This document shows, one piece after another, positions 37,536-49,025 of a stretch of 64,000 nt of DNA. A program made the position numbers and the translations under genes. Position 1 is the stretch's first letter; each line of letters opens with the position of its first letter. The stretch is from Atopsyche davidsoni. Its lineage: Eukaryota; Arthropoda; Insecta; Trichoptera; Hydrobiosidae. The notes under the pieces are model-generated. The model worked only from the letters and a program-made list of their open reading frames with translations. It had not been told where the DNA came from and searched no databases. The stretch lies in NCBI GenBank assembly GCA_022113835.1, contig JAILWY010000010.1, positions 13,883,501 to 13,947,500 of the forward strand, given 5' to 3'.

Positions 37536-40500
37536 ATTTTAAGAAAAATCATTAATATTATACATAATCTCAGCTTGCTCTTCAAATACATTACCAAGAC
37601 AGTATTTAAAAAAAAATTTTTCACTTATTTAGCTGTTTTATATTTAAAATAATTACCAAATTATGGCACACTTACTAAAATATGGAAAATTATATCTTTT
37701 ATGAACAATTTTAATATTGTACCACATGTACAGATTATTATTTTTGACCTGTATCTTGGCAATTTGCAGCAATAATTTTGTTAACACGGTCAAAACTTGA
37801 TTCTACGTAAGATTATTAAGTGACAACACAGGACTTCGATAAAATGCCCGGGTGCTAACGACAGCTGAAAAACGACAACTAGGCTGTCACGTCTCCTGCA
37901 TTTTACTTGCCAAGTGATATCAAAAAATGTTGTTTATTCTAGATAGAAGGGAAATTAATTGACAATCTACTGAAAAGAAAAAGCAAAAACTGAAATTTAG
38001 TATTAAGAAAAACCATAAATTATTTATAACGGTCTCCATGCAATTCGTATAAATAAATTCCTAGATATATTATTATATTTTGAAATTCGTAAACCAAACA
38101 TGAGATAGAATTACCAAGTAATGTACATATATTTTATGTTTTCATATCCTTTTTTATCTATACATAAAAAATGAAAATATGGCTGACGGAAAGTACTAGC
38201 ATATTTTTTGGACAATAGTAAATTTAATTTCGTTTAAAAACTAATCATTAAAGCATAAAGCCTTTTTTTAACAGAAGATTAGATTTTGATGAGTATATCC
38301 GTTAGAAAATATTAGACTAATTGCACCGACTCTGCCAAAAAGGAAACTTTAACTATGTTTTAGTCAAGTACTGTTTGTCTTAGTCGTTAATTGTGACTAT
38401 AAAAACTAAATTATTTTAATCAAATTTTGATGTAAACTCATTTATAATATTAACAATTAATAATTTTATATTATTTTATTAAATAGGTTTAACATTTTTG
38501 TAAAAGCTTTGAACCGCAGCTTTTGTTGATCTATTCGAAAACTAAACGTGAAAACTAGAAAAATTAAAACCCCCTACCTTTTATGTATAACGACTAAAAA
38601 AATACTATAATAGTTGATTACTACAGTAAAGGTTCCTTAACTCAAAATCATTTAAATCGTTTTCCACACATCAACCAAATACTTTTTGTCTAAAATATTA
38701 AATACGAAACAACAAGACAATGAAAATTACTTGAGTTCTCAATCGTTTTTTTTTCTTTCAGGTTTTAAAAAAAATCTTATAATATAAGAAAACACGATTC
38801 ATTTAATTATGTTTTGAGATTTTTTTCTTAGTTTCAACATTTTTTTTTAACAAAAATGTCGTTTCAAGATTCGCAATTAGATCTCATAACTAGAAAAATG
38901 ACAATAGATAAAAAAAATGAATTTTCGCTAATTAAATTCCGAATATTTCTAAAGTTCCGCATCTAAATAAATTAATCTGATCGAAAACATTAAACATCAA
39001 TATGTCTGAAATAAAATTTATCAATAAAATATTGATTTTTCATTCAAATAAACGATTCGAACCCAAAATTTAATTTGTTGATTTTCAACCAAATATGATC
39101 AAGAATATACTTTTTAAATCAAGAGTAAAAATAGAGTAGCGATACAAATATCTCACATAAACGTAGAGCGTTCCTTTAAGACAAATCCATCTTTAGCCAT
39201 TTGGGATACTGTTGTTTCTTCGGGCAAATTAATTCCAAATTAATTGGTGTATTTAAATCACAGACATTCCGATCAGACTGTAAATTCAGGTTTGATGTAC
39301 TTAAATATAGACCAGTAGAAAAGCTTCATTACAAAAGACACAATTCCAAAGCAGATTGAAGCTTTCGTTTTGAATTAAGGAAAATTTCGAGTACGCAGTT
39401 GATTCTCAGATCTGAATCAATCTACTTCAATTATTTTGCTAAAAACATTTCACTTATTTGTTTGATTTGATATTTAGTTATTTGAAGAGCATTATTTTGA
39501 ATCCAATGCTTGAAACATATTTATTTTTTATTTTAAAATAATAGTGTTTTAAAAATAATGGTAGTTTTTTTTATAATGCTTAATGTGATGCTGCGGTTGG
39601 TAGGAAAGGAAATGCAACTATCGGAGTGAATATTCGTTTCACGAAATCCCATAGTCCCTCATTACACACAGCGGGTAGACGACGAAAGGCTGGCAGAACT
39701 TTCCGGGTACGAAGGCTGCGGCGAAATTGTCAACAAAGTGAAACAACACCATTACAAAAGTGACTGAAAGTATTTTTCAATCACAAAACGCCTGTAGTAG
39801 AGCCAAATGAAGTTTTAATATATCAGCTGGAAAAATAAACAGAATTATGAATCCTGGAACATAAATAGGTGTCGAAGCTTTAAGAGCACAAATGTAAAAC
39901 ACATTATTACATAACGCTGACAACAAACCGAATATTTATATATTTTTGTTAATGATACTAGTATTGGAAAAAAATGTGATTTATTGTAGCTGAACTCGTT
40001 TCCATATAATCCCCAAAAATTGGTTAAATTTATCTAAAAACAAAAAAAGGTGTACGAAAAAACCCACCTATAAACAAAAACATTTAAACACAGGTTAAAT
40101 TCAGCTCATCCAGTATACATGCTGTATAAGGGAGGATCGACTTAATCTGATCGAAAAAATTATTTTTCTACTATTGAGGCTCTAGCATCGTGAGTAAAAA
40201 GCGCTGACGTCAAAAGGCCTGGTATCATGGCAAAATAGAATCACTCTCGTTAAATAAGATCTCTGCGACGGGACTTGAGTTGCACTTTGGTACTTAAAAG
40301 CATTGTCTTGGGTAAGTGCACAGTCCAATTCTCAGGGGATATTCTTATTAATAAGACTGCAAGAGAGCTTGAAAGACTTGAAACTGAACTGATTTTTGTT
40401 ATTTCTTTCTTGAAGAAGGTTTCGAGGTTCAGTGTGAATTTATTTGAGTGCTTTTATTGGAAATACAATTATATATTTGTTGAAAATAAGGAGCTTTATA

Positions 40501-40798
40501 AAAATATGTTTATATGTTGTAAAAAAAAAGAAAAATGTTATAATTAATCGTTAATGATAATAGCTAAATAAATAAAACGTGCTAGAAATGAAACCATACA
40601 TTTTAAGAATCTTTAATTTTTATAAAAATAAAATGCAAAAAATTAAAAATAGTATATTATTTACATGTTATAATAAAAACATAAATGCATACACTCACCA
40701 ATTTGCGTTATTCGGAGCTTTTGTCCAAATTGTTTAATTCAAAGAAAATAAATATTAATGGGTTGCTTGTTTTTCTCATTCCTAACAGTGGGCGTTTA

Positions 40799-40995
<197 letters not shown>

Positions 40996-43147
40996 ACAAT
41001 ATAAACAATGGCGTTGCTCTGTAAACAAAGTTTTTTATTTTAACATTTACATACACAATAATAATAGTTTCTCAGTTTAATACAAGTTTAATATCTTACC
41101 TGTAAACAAAGAAACGACAATTAAAGTCTATAGTCCTACTAAAACTAAAACTAAAATTAACATTTTATTCGGCAATCTCTGCCAGTTCAGTCAAGTGCCA
41201 GCACTAATGGCGCCCCCTATGGAACGTTACACTATTTTATCGACTGCCTATTGTTTTACCGACAAATCAAATTAAGAAAATATATTTTCTTTACATATAT
41301 ATATTTATATTTATACATATAATATATACGAGATGCTCTTCCGCATCTCTGGTATTAAGTACAGTGATGATAACATATATGTTAATCTTGGAACGTGCTG
41401 ATATAACCATCACCAAGCTAAAGCTCAAACAAACAGGGTTTGTGATATCTAGGGCACATTTACAGGATGAAAAACGGATAAGCTTTAAAAGGTCTCTGAA
41501 GCGAGCTTAATGAGGTAGCCAGACAAGTTACCACAAAGTACGAGAAGCCGAGTGAGCAATGATAGAAATAACTAAAGACGCGATGAGAAGGGAAACAGCT
41601 GAAGCAACACCGACCGGGAAGTATAAGAAAGCAAGTCCGATATTCGCTTATTGAATACAGTTTATGACTTTCTAGCGATCTATCCAGGGAACGAATAATA
41701 TGAATACTTTTTTTATGAATACAATACAATGAATACATAAAATTAAAAAAAACCCAATCTCTCGAACCACAAAAATATCAATGACTTTTCACTACTTAGG
41801 TATATTATCACGTTTGGATCAAACGCCTTTTATGTAAATTCAGTTTATACTTCTAATTATATTGCTGAAAAATTCAAAAAAGACAAGAAATTCAAATAAT
41901 TTTCCACCAACGTAGTTGAAAAGCTTCTACTTTTTACGCCTTCGCTAACGATGATACAGGATGGCTTAAAACAAGTTTGCGCGTAAAAACTAGATCTTTT
42001 GACAAAAGTACCACTGTCTCATTGAAAATTTATAGTTACGACTCTTTTTTCAGTGAAAGTGAATAATAGCCAAAGTTGAGAAAAATAACTAAGTGTGGCG
42101 TTTTTTTAGAACTGAAATCCTCTCCTTCCGCCAGCAGAACAAGTGCGCAATTCATTCGTTAATTTTTATTTAATAGAAAGAAAACATTCGCTAGATGCAA
42201 TTTTTAAAATAATAATTAAACAATTTCTAAAATTTAGGTTCTATATAAATCAAAAGGGTTCCACGTCAATCGGCTTATTTATGATCTGCATATTTGAATC
42301 TGAACTTTGCTGAAAAATTCCGCCTTATAAAAATCTAAAAAAAGATTCACCGAAAGATTAAAATACTTAAAAATTTCAGAATTGCATACTATATTTTAGA
42401 CTATGCGTTAGAATTGATAGCTTGCTTTTTTGGAACAGGCTCAATGCTTTTTATTTGGTTGCTGAAAAATAATTACTGGATTTATTAAAACCAATTTTGT
42501 CCTTCGTTATTTTACATATTCAATGGCACTATTTCAAATATTCGATATGAAAGCATCATGCAGTTACTTCCAATTACGGAGTTCTATGGAGTTGTATGCT
42601 TTTTTGCTCAACGGGATTGTTTGCAAACGTGAGATCGAATATATTCCGCTGATGGATTAACAAAAAAAGTTGTTATTTACTTTGGATTTTATATTCAGGC
42701 AATCCACTGGGTAATACTAATAAAAGATTCTCAATTTCCTTTACACATAATAAGTAATTCAAATCTAAACTAAATTATCCATTTTAAATGAAATGAAAAC
42801 GAAAACAGGCAGGACACATAATACATTCAAAGTATGAACCAAAAACAAATTTATACCAAGAATAACAACATGATGTACAGTAGTTTAAAAAACTTTATTA
42901 CGCTTAGTAATAGAAAAATTCTTCATTTAATTAAATAAATGATTTATTAAAGAGTTGAGATATCTGAATATTCTAACCACTGTTACTACAAAACGATTTA
43001 TATGGAGAATAAAACCAACAATTTTCCTGTGGTAAATCAACGGAATAGAAAAAAACATATTTATTGTTGAATTAGGCAAATATATTTAGAACTTATTCAT
43101 TTCGTGTATAATTGATCGTGTTATTTAATATAGCATTAACCAGGCAG

Positions 43148-43233
43148 TTAACGCTTCGGGGTATACTTGACCCGAGCGTATTCAGTGCCAGTCATTTGTC
43201 AGGTTGACTGCTGCTACAAGTCCAATGCGTTAA
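43148..43233. repeat. Possible piggyBac-like mini-element or end (TTAA flanks)
   Basis: TTAACGC at 43148 and GCGTTAA ending at 43233 bracket 78 bp. Just inside the left end lies CGGGGTATACTTGACCCG, of the GGG...CCC type found near piggyBac ends. TTAA is the piggyBac target. The inverted identity beyond CGC is too short to be sure. Confidence 0.2.
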
Positions 43234-44498
43234 ATAATTCAGAGTTCCCACAAAAGGTGAATTTAAGGTCTGTTCAAAAATGTCGTGAGCGTATTTTCGT
43301 AAATTTTGCATTGAATAGTTACCTATTATAATTCCAGAATTCAAGATGTAGAATAACGCGTTTTATATTTAATGAAAAATATTTATTTTTTAAAAAAATG
43401 TCTTGGAATTCATTGAGTGTATAAATACATGTAAATATAATAATAATGTGCTTCTTAGTAATTTACTCAAATGTTACTTATTGGTAATTGAATATATAAA
43501 TAAATTATTTCATACATATTTTAACTGTGCATTTTAAAACTATACAAAACCAAATATAATTTGTAACTTTGTAGTTAAACGAACTATTTCCCCACTTTTC
43601 TATTCTCGGCGGTCTAGCGCTAAGGATCATGTAGAGTTCGAACTGTCGGATGTCACTATTGGTACTCTAGCCTGACATTGAGGACAGTAAATTATTCAAG
43701 AAATTACTGCCGAAATGTTATTTTAAGCCCGTTTCATATTAAATAAGTCCTCCCTGATTTCCATGTCAACTGCTAGAATAAGATACACCTGAAACTCAGC
43801 AGGGTCTGGTATTCATATTTAAAGCAGTATAGTGTCTTAAAAAAAGATTATCAAAATTTTCGATTCGAAAACGTTTTAAATAAAAACGTATTGCATTTCC
43901 ATCACCTTCCATATAAATTAAATTCCATATCAATAGTTATTATCGATCCACTTGTTGACGTATATTATATTCAGTAACTACCATTTAACAGCAGAATGCC
44001 ATTGATATCTAAAAACACCAAGTCGTGGTCCGATATCTGAGAAACAATACTCTGAGCCTGTACCTTGTGCGAGACTTAAAATTTTAACAGTTTCTAATAA
44101 TTCATTTTTTTATATTTTTCATGCGCCATCCTATATTTATTTAAAAGTGTAGTTTTGACTGCACTTATGTTTTTATTTAATAAATTAAATCAAGATCTAA
44201 AAAAATTATTAAAAAAAAATAATTCGTGTTAAAATTATCGTGTAAAATATAGAAGAAGAAAATAAAATGGACTTACATATATTAATGTAAGTAAAGGTGA
44301 TTTATATTTTTCCGCAATTGAATTAATCAGAACATTTCCATGCTTAAATATTACATATAAAAACCTGTAATTTAACGCGTCAGCAAATTTTCGGACAAAG
44401 CGTGCTAAATTCGAAGTTACGTCTAAATATTTTATGAGGGTACCTTCCTGATATTTTTCCTCTAGAAAGTTGAAATAAAATGCAGAAATAACTTGAAT

Positions 44499-44536
44499 TA
44501 CTCGGGTAAATTTACGGTGTAAAATTTACCCGGGTA
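44499..44536. repeat. 15-bp-arm inverted repeat
   Basis: TACTCGGGTAAATTT (44499-44513) pairs with AAATTTACCCGGGTA (44522-44536) at 14 of 15 positions across an 8-nt loop. Its function is unknown. Confidence 0.6.
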
Positions 44537-44940
44537 GTTATTTACATGCCGTAAAACCTGAAAAACAAACAAATATATAAAACGAATCTCTTTTTACATT
44601 TAATACAACTTAGTTTAGTTTTATAATTATGTAAAATTTCGAATTATTTATTTTACTTGCTAAAATTTTGTCGTTAAAAATATTGCATGGATAAATGGAT
44701 AAGGAAAGATAAAAGATTGATAGTGAATTATCGGCTAGTTCACAATTTTAAAATAAACTTTTAGTTCATATGATCGTATCAAAAGTGTAAAAATACTTGA
44801 AAAATTCATTTTAAAACGACTTTAAGTATAAAAAAACATTTAAAAGGTCTGATTAACACCTAGACTGTAAACTTATAAGAGCTCTACCAGAATACTACAG
44901 CCAAATTTTTTTTGAGGTATTTTGGAAATATTAATGGCTT

Positions 44941-44993
44941 CCCCCCCCCCCCTCTTTATTGTTTCACGTGGGGTATCGTATTCGACCCCACGT
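44941..44993. repeat. C12 tract followed by a GC-rich hairpin
   Basis: A run of 12 C residues at 44941-44952 is exceptional in this AT-rich window. Thirteen bases later ACGTGGGGT (44966-44974) pairs perfectly with ACCCCACGT (44985-44993) around a 10-nt loop. No gene is associated with either. Confidence 0.7.
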
Positions 44994-46467
44994 ATTCGTT
45001 TTATTTATTTTATATTAGTGGAATATTTACATCCAGTATCAATCTAAATAGTTGACATAATATTTAACTAGATCTACCATATTTTAAAATAAAATAAGTA
45101 AATATGACGATGATGTTATATAATGTTATTAATTTATTCTTCAGTTAAGAAATATAATCATTTGTTTTTTTAATTTTATGTATTAATGACTTAACAAAAA
45201 AAAAGTCAAGCCTATGCGTTTCTTCCCTCGTTTTATAAAAAAGAAATACATAAGACTGGCCTAGCCTTTTCTCTGATTTTTTTAAATATATCTGCATCCC
45301 TGGCTAGATCCGATTATTATTAACTAGGATCCAACTACCTGGTTTCCGGGAATTACTAATATCCGTCTGCGGTGGAATGTACGTGAAGCGCTTCTGCCTG
45401 TACTAACAGGTGATGCATGGGTGCATTAAACGTGAACCATGCTAGCTTATAGCTTACGTTTTCGGTGAAAACATTATTGATTTAGGCTCAAAATAAAGCA
45501 TTTTATGCTGCAACCCAATACCATGAATATCCCCTTAGTTTATGAATAGAAATTGCGCAACGGTCCGAAACACAAATACACTTATAAGCCCGCATATACT
45601 TAACCTAACCCAACCAAAAGTTTTGAGCTTCTCGGTTCCTGGAAACCCTTAAAATATGAAAATCGAATTACCGCTAAACAATAGAAGGGCGCGCACAGCA
45701 AATCCGACCCCTCCCTCGGCCAGGCTTAAATGCATCCTCAGAGTCGTCCTGTATATCCAGGAAATTGTTAACTACTCTACCATACAGAGCGCTCTTAAAA
45801 TTCAATGCTTTCAATTATTAGATAAATCTGACTAGGCCATTATTATTCATCAATATCATATTTTACTAATAACTTAAACATTTTCTCTTCTGCTCTTCTC
45901 TCATAATAAAATAAAACATAATATATAAAACGTAAATATTAACATATACTTTATATCTTATAATAAAATAAAAGATTGAAAAACGTTCATAAAAAATATA
46001 AAGGAAAAATTGAAATCGTAAATAAAAACATTGCATTTATCCATTAAAATATAAGGGTTTTACAGTATTCAAAATATAAATATTTGACTGTCTCCAGCTA
46101 AATGTTTATTATTTATCAATTTAAATATATTTGTATCAATGTGCAAATAAAGATAACGTAGTAAAAAAAAGATGAAACAAAAGCTTATTTTTACTTCTTG
46201 TCCCTACCCAGATTTCTTTGTACAAAACATAAAAAAACTAATGAGTAATAAGTGTCGTGTTTATTCGAGGAAGTGATGATCTTAAATAATAATAACTCAC
46301 AGAAGCCTCGCATAGTACACCTTTCAGATGAATGCTGCCGAGGATTAACTTGAAAATTTTACTCTCGTTTGTAAAAATTCATACGGTGCTATATGGACTA
46401 AATTTACTGTGTAAATAGTACCGCTTGCAAATGTGCACCACAAAGAACATTAAAATTGCTAGAGCTT

Positions 46468-46655
46468 ATGCTGATATGTTTCAAATTATTTAAAAAAAAA
46501 AAAAACAGAATATGTGTGGATCTTTTACTGTTGTATTTTATCTACATTGTTTTTTTTATTTAAAAAAAACAAAACAAGGTCCTTAAAATACTATATAACA
46601 GTAAAAGATCTACACATTTCATCTTTTGAGAAGATAATTTTAAACATATCAGCAT
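46468..46655. repeat. Long imperfect inverted repeat (about 90-bp arms)
   Basis: The left arm starts ATGCTGATATGTTT at 46468; the right arm ends with its complement at 46655. The arms also share GATCTTTTACTGTT (left about 46518-46531, right the complement at about 46597-46610). The centre is T-rich/A-rich (about 46550-46576). Several indels separate the matching blocks, so it is an older foldback than that at 13.5 kb. No ORF. Confidence 0.65.
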
Positions 46656-47493
46656 TTCGTTACGTTAAAGTCAAAAGAAATATTCGATAAAAAATCGTAT
46701 AGTTTTAAAAAAAACAATTCTTTGTAATGTTTTTAGATCAAATTTTAAGATGGTGTTTTATGCTTTTCTGGATTGATTGATAAAGGTTTTAGAATTTCTA
46801 ATAAGTACAATAATATATGAAGGTTATTTATCAAAAAAAATCGTTGATTCATTACACCAATAATCAGCTACTTTTATCCAAATCATTTAAATATTTATTC
46901 ATTACAACGCTACATAAAACGTTGACATTTGAAATAATACTTTATATATTATAGATAGAAACAAATCTGAGTTCCTTAGAAGACAATAAAAAATATTTTG
47001 ATTGTATCTTCTAGAATATAAAGTTGCTTACCTGTATTGATGTCAAATCTTATTGTAAGGTGAGTTTTAATTTTTTTTATTTGGTCATGTAAAATAATAT
47101 AGATCAAATATAGTTTCAACACAACAAACGACATAAATTGTCATCTTTGCACGAATATTCGCTCAAATGTTCTTTCAAATATTTACTGTACACCCCCGTA
47201 TGCATTTTTCAATTGCAATTCGTTGTAGTGCCTTAAGCATGCATCAAAACTTTCTCTGCACGGGGTGTTCCAAAAGACATTAGCCCGCTGACTGTTTACA
47301 GCTACAGGGTGTTTGATAAGTACACTATGTTTTGATAACGACTTTTGTTCTTGTTTAAAATCTAATTTTACATTGTTGAGACGAAAAATTACTACCAGAG
47401 AAACGATTGGTAAAATGAAAAAAAAGATTTTTTTCTTTTGATAAGCTTTGTCAGACTATTTGCGTTTTGATATTAACTTTCATTATGTATATA

Positions 47494-47901
47494 CAGTAAT
47501 ACCCCGCTTTACGCAAGGGATACGTTCCGGAAAAAATCGCGTTAAGTGAAATTCGCATATATCAGGGTTTACGATTAAACATACATACATAGTCAAAACT
47601 TAATACAAAAGAATACGAATCATTTGAATCAATCACTTTAATTCTAAGAACACTTTATGCAGTATTACATGTTATTTTTACTGAAAAACATATCTATTAT
47701 CTTTTCGGTAGCGTTTCTATTTCGTTCTTGTAAAATACATTCATAACACCCAACGCTGTTTTTAATTGTTATGAGAAGTCAATGACATACACATTTTAAA
47801 ATAATAAATTCGCGTAATGCAAGGCATTTTAACGCGAAATTTGAAATTCGCGTTATAGTGAAACCGCGCTTAACGGGGTCGCGTAAAGCGGGGTATTACT
47901 G
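47494..47901. mobile_element. pogo/Tigger-type (Tc1-mariner superfamily) MITE, 408 bp
   Basis: The left end CAGTAATACCCCGCTTTACG (from 47494) is repeated exactly in inverted orientation at the right end (to 47901). Both are flanked by TA (47492-47493 and 47902-47903), the target duplicated by Tc1/mariner elements. Subterminal blocks are also partly complementary (AAATCGCGTTAAGTGAAATTCG near 47535; AATTCGCGTTATAGTGAAACC near 47852). CAG ends and this CCCCGC-type terminus fit the pogo/Tigger branch. There is no transposase frame, so it would have depended on an enzyme supplied elsewhere. Confidence 0.9.
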
Positions 47902-47903
47902 TA

Positions 47904-48953
47904 CATATATATACATATATATGTGTGGGTGTGTGTAAAGGCCTCTACAAACGTAGCAACAAATCATGCCACCAACTTCCAGCTTGCCAATGGCGTCCCT
48001 TTGTAACGGAATAACGCAATGTAAAACGCTATTACTACTTGTATAGAAGCCTCAACACTTGTCAGTACAATACGAAATACAATTGCACATTTGAATGGCA
48101 GTTTCCGTCAGGGCTTCGTTGATCGTCTGAATGCTCGTCCTCCACACTGAAACTATTCCACGGAAATAAGTTGTCAAAGAAACGCGCTGGCTTGCCTGAG
48201 TTCCGGCGCATCACTTCAATATCCAATATTCCATACACAAGCGGGACGCGCCTCCACGAGTGCGCGCGGAGAGGACTCGGGCTCGGCAGCCAGGATATCG
48301 AAAACCAATTTTATCAGCAACGACTGGTAGTACCTGCGAGCGCATCCCAGATCCACTCATTTAAAACCACCCAGTCGGGAAGTTTAATATATTTATTTGT
48401 TTATATGATATACATATATATTCACGTTGATTTAGATTTGATCGAAAACATTTCTTTTTAAATTTATATATTGAATATGAAGAATGTTGTGTTGATGTAT
48501 TTCAACAGTTACCCTATTTATAATGTCAATATTATTCATCAAACTTTACCTGTATTACGACGATATATTCTAGAATTATTGTTTTTCTTGAGGTACGGTA
48601 GAATTACTATTCATGTGAATTTAAAAAAAAAAACAATTTCACAGAGCTAACAATGTTATATTTGCGTACTTAAAAATATATTATTATTCAATTTTAAAAA
48701 AAAATCCTTCCAAAAAAAGTATTAGTCATTGGTTAAATTTTAGTGTAATGTTTTATACATAATACATTAAAATGTTAAAATATCACATATAAACAATTTA
48801 TTTAATTAAAATGTTTTATTTTCAAAAGTTTATGAACATCACTTTCAAGCAACTGAGATTATAATATAAATATCCAGAAATTTCGCATTGATTATTGGCG
48901 AAGGAAAAATTATTTTTTCACAGTAAGCAAAAAAAATGACGTTAATATTGTAT
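47904..48953. other. Intergenic DNA with one GC-rich pocket
   Basis: 48120-48380 is GC-richer (includes GGGACGCGCCTCCACGAG and CTCGGGCTCGGCAGCC). A 96-codon plus frame at 48171-48461 crosses it but its C-terminal third is AT-driven and I recognise no domain. The rest is AT-rich. Confidence 0.35.
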
Positions 48954-49025
48954 AGGCCCCGACGCGATTCGAACTCGTGACCTCCTGTTTACTAGACAGC
49001 CTTTAACCAACTAAGCCACGGCGCC
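48954..49025 (-). tRNA. tRNA-Thr (anticodon AGT), probably degenerate
   Basis: Read on the minus strand this is a 72-nt tRNA-shaped sequence. The acceptor strands GGCGCCG and CGGGGCC have one G-G mismatch, and the discriminator is T. The D arm begins GCTTAGTTGGTTA. The anticodon loop CTAGTAA gives anticodon AGT at 48993-48991 (Thr). The T loop TTCGAAT has stems ACGAG/CGCGT with one mismatch. It closely follows the usual eukaryotic tRNA-Thr(AGT) sequence. However, about 2 nt are missing at the junction of the D arm and anticodon arm, and the anticodon stem has a closing mismatch. An 8-T run for Pol III termination lies about 18 nt downstream (A run at 48929-48936 on plus). A tRNA pseudogene or a young tRNA-derived insertion is more likely than a functional gene. 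Confidence 0.7.

Noticed and set aside
45599..45619. TTAACCTAACCCAACC, resembling insect telomere repeats
   Set aside because: Only about three imperfect units, no array, interior of the window.
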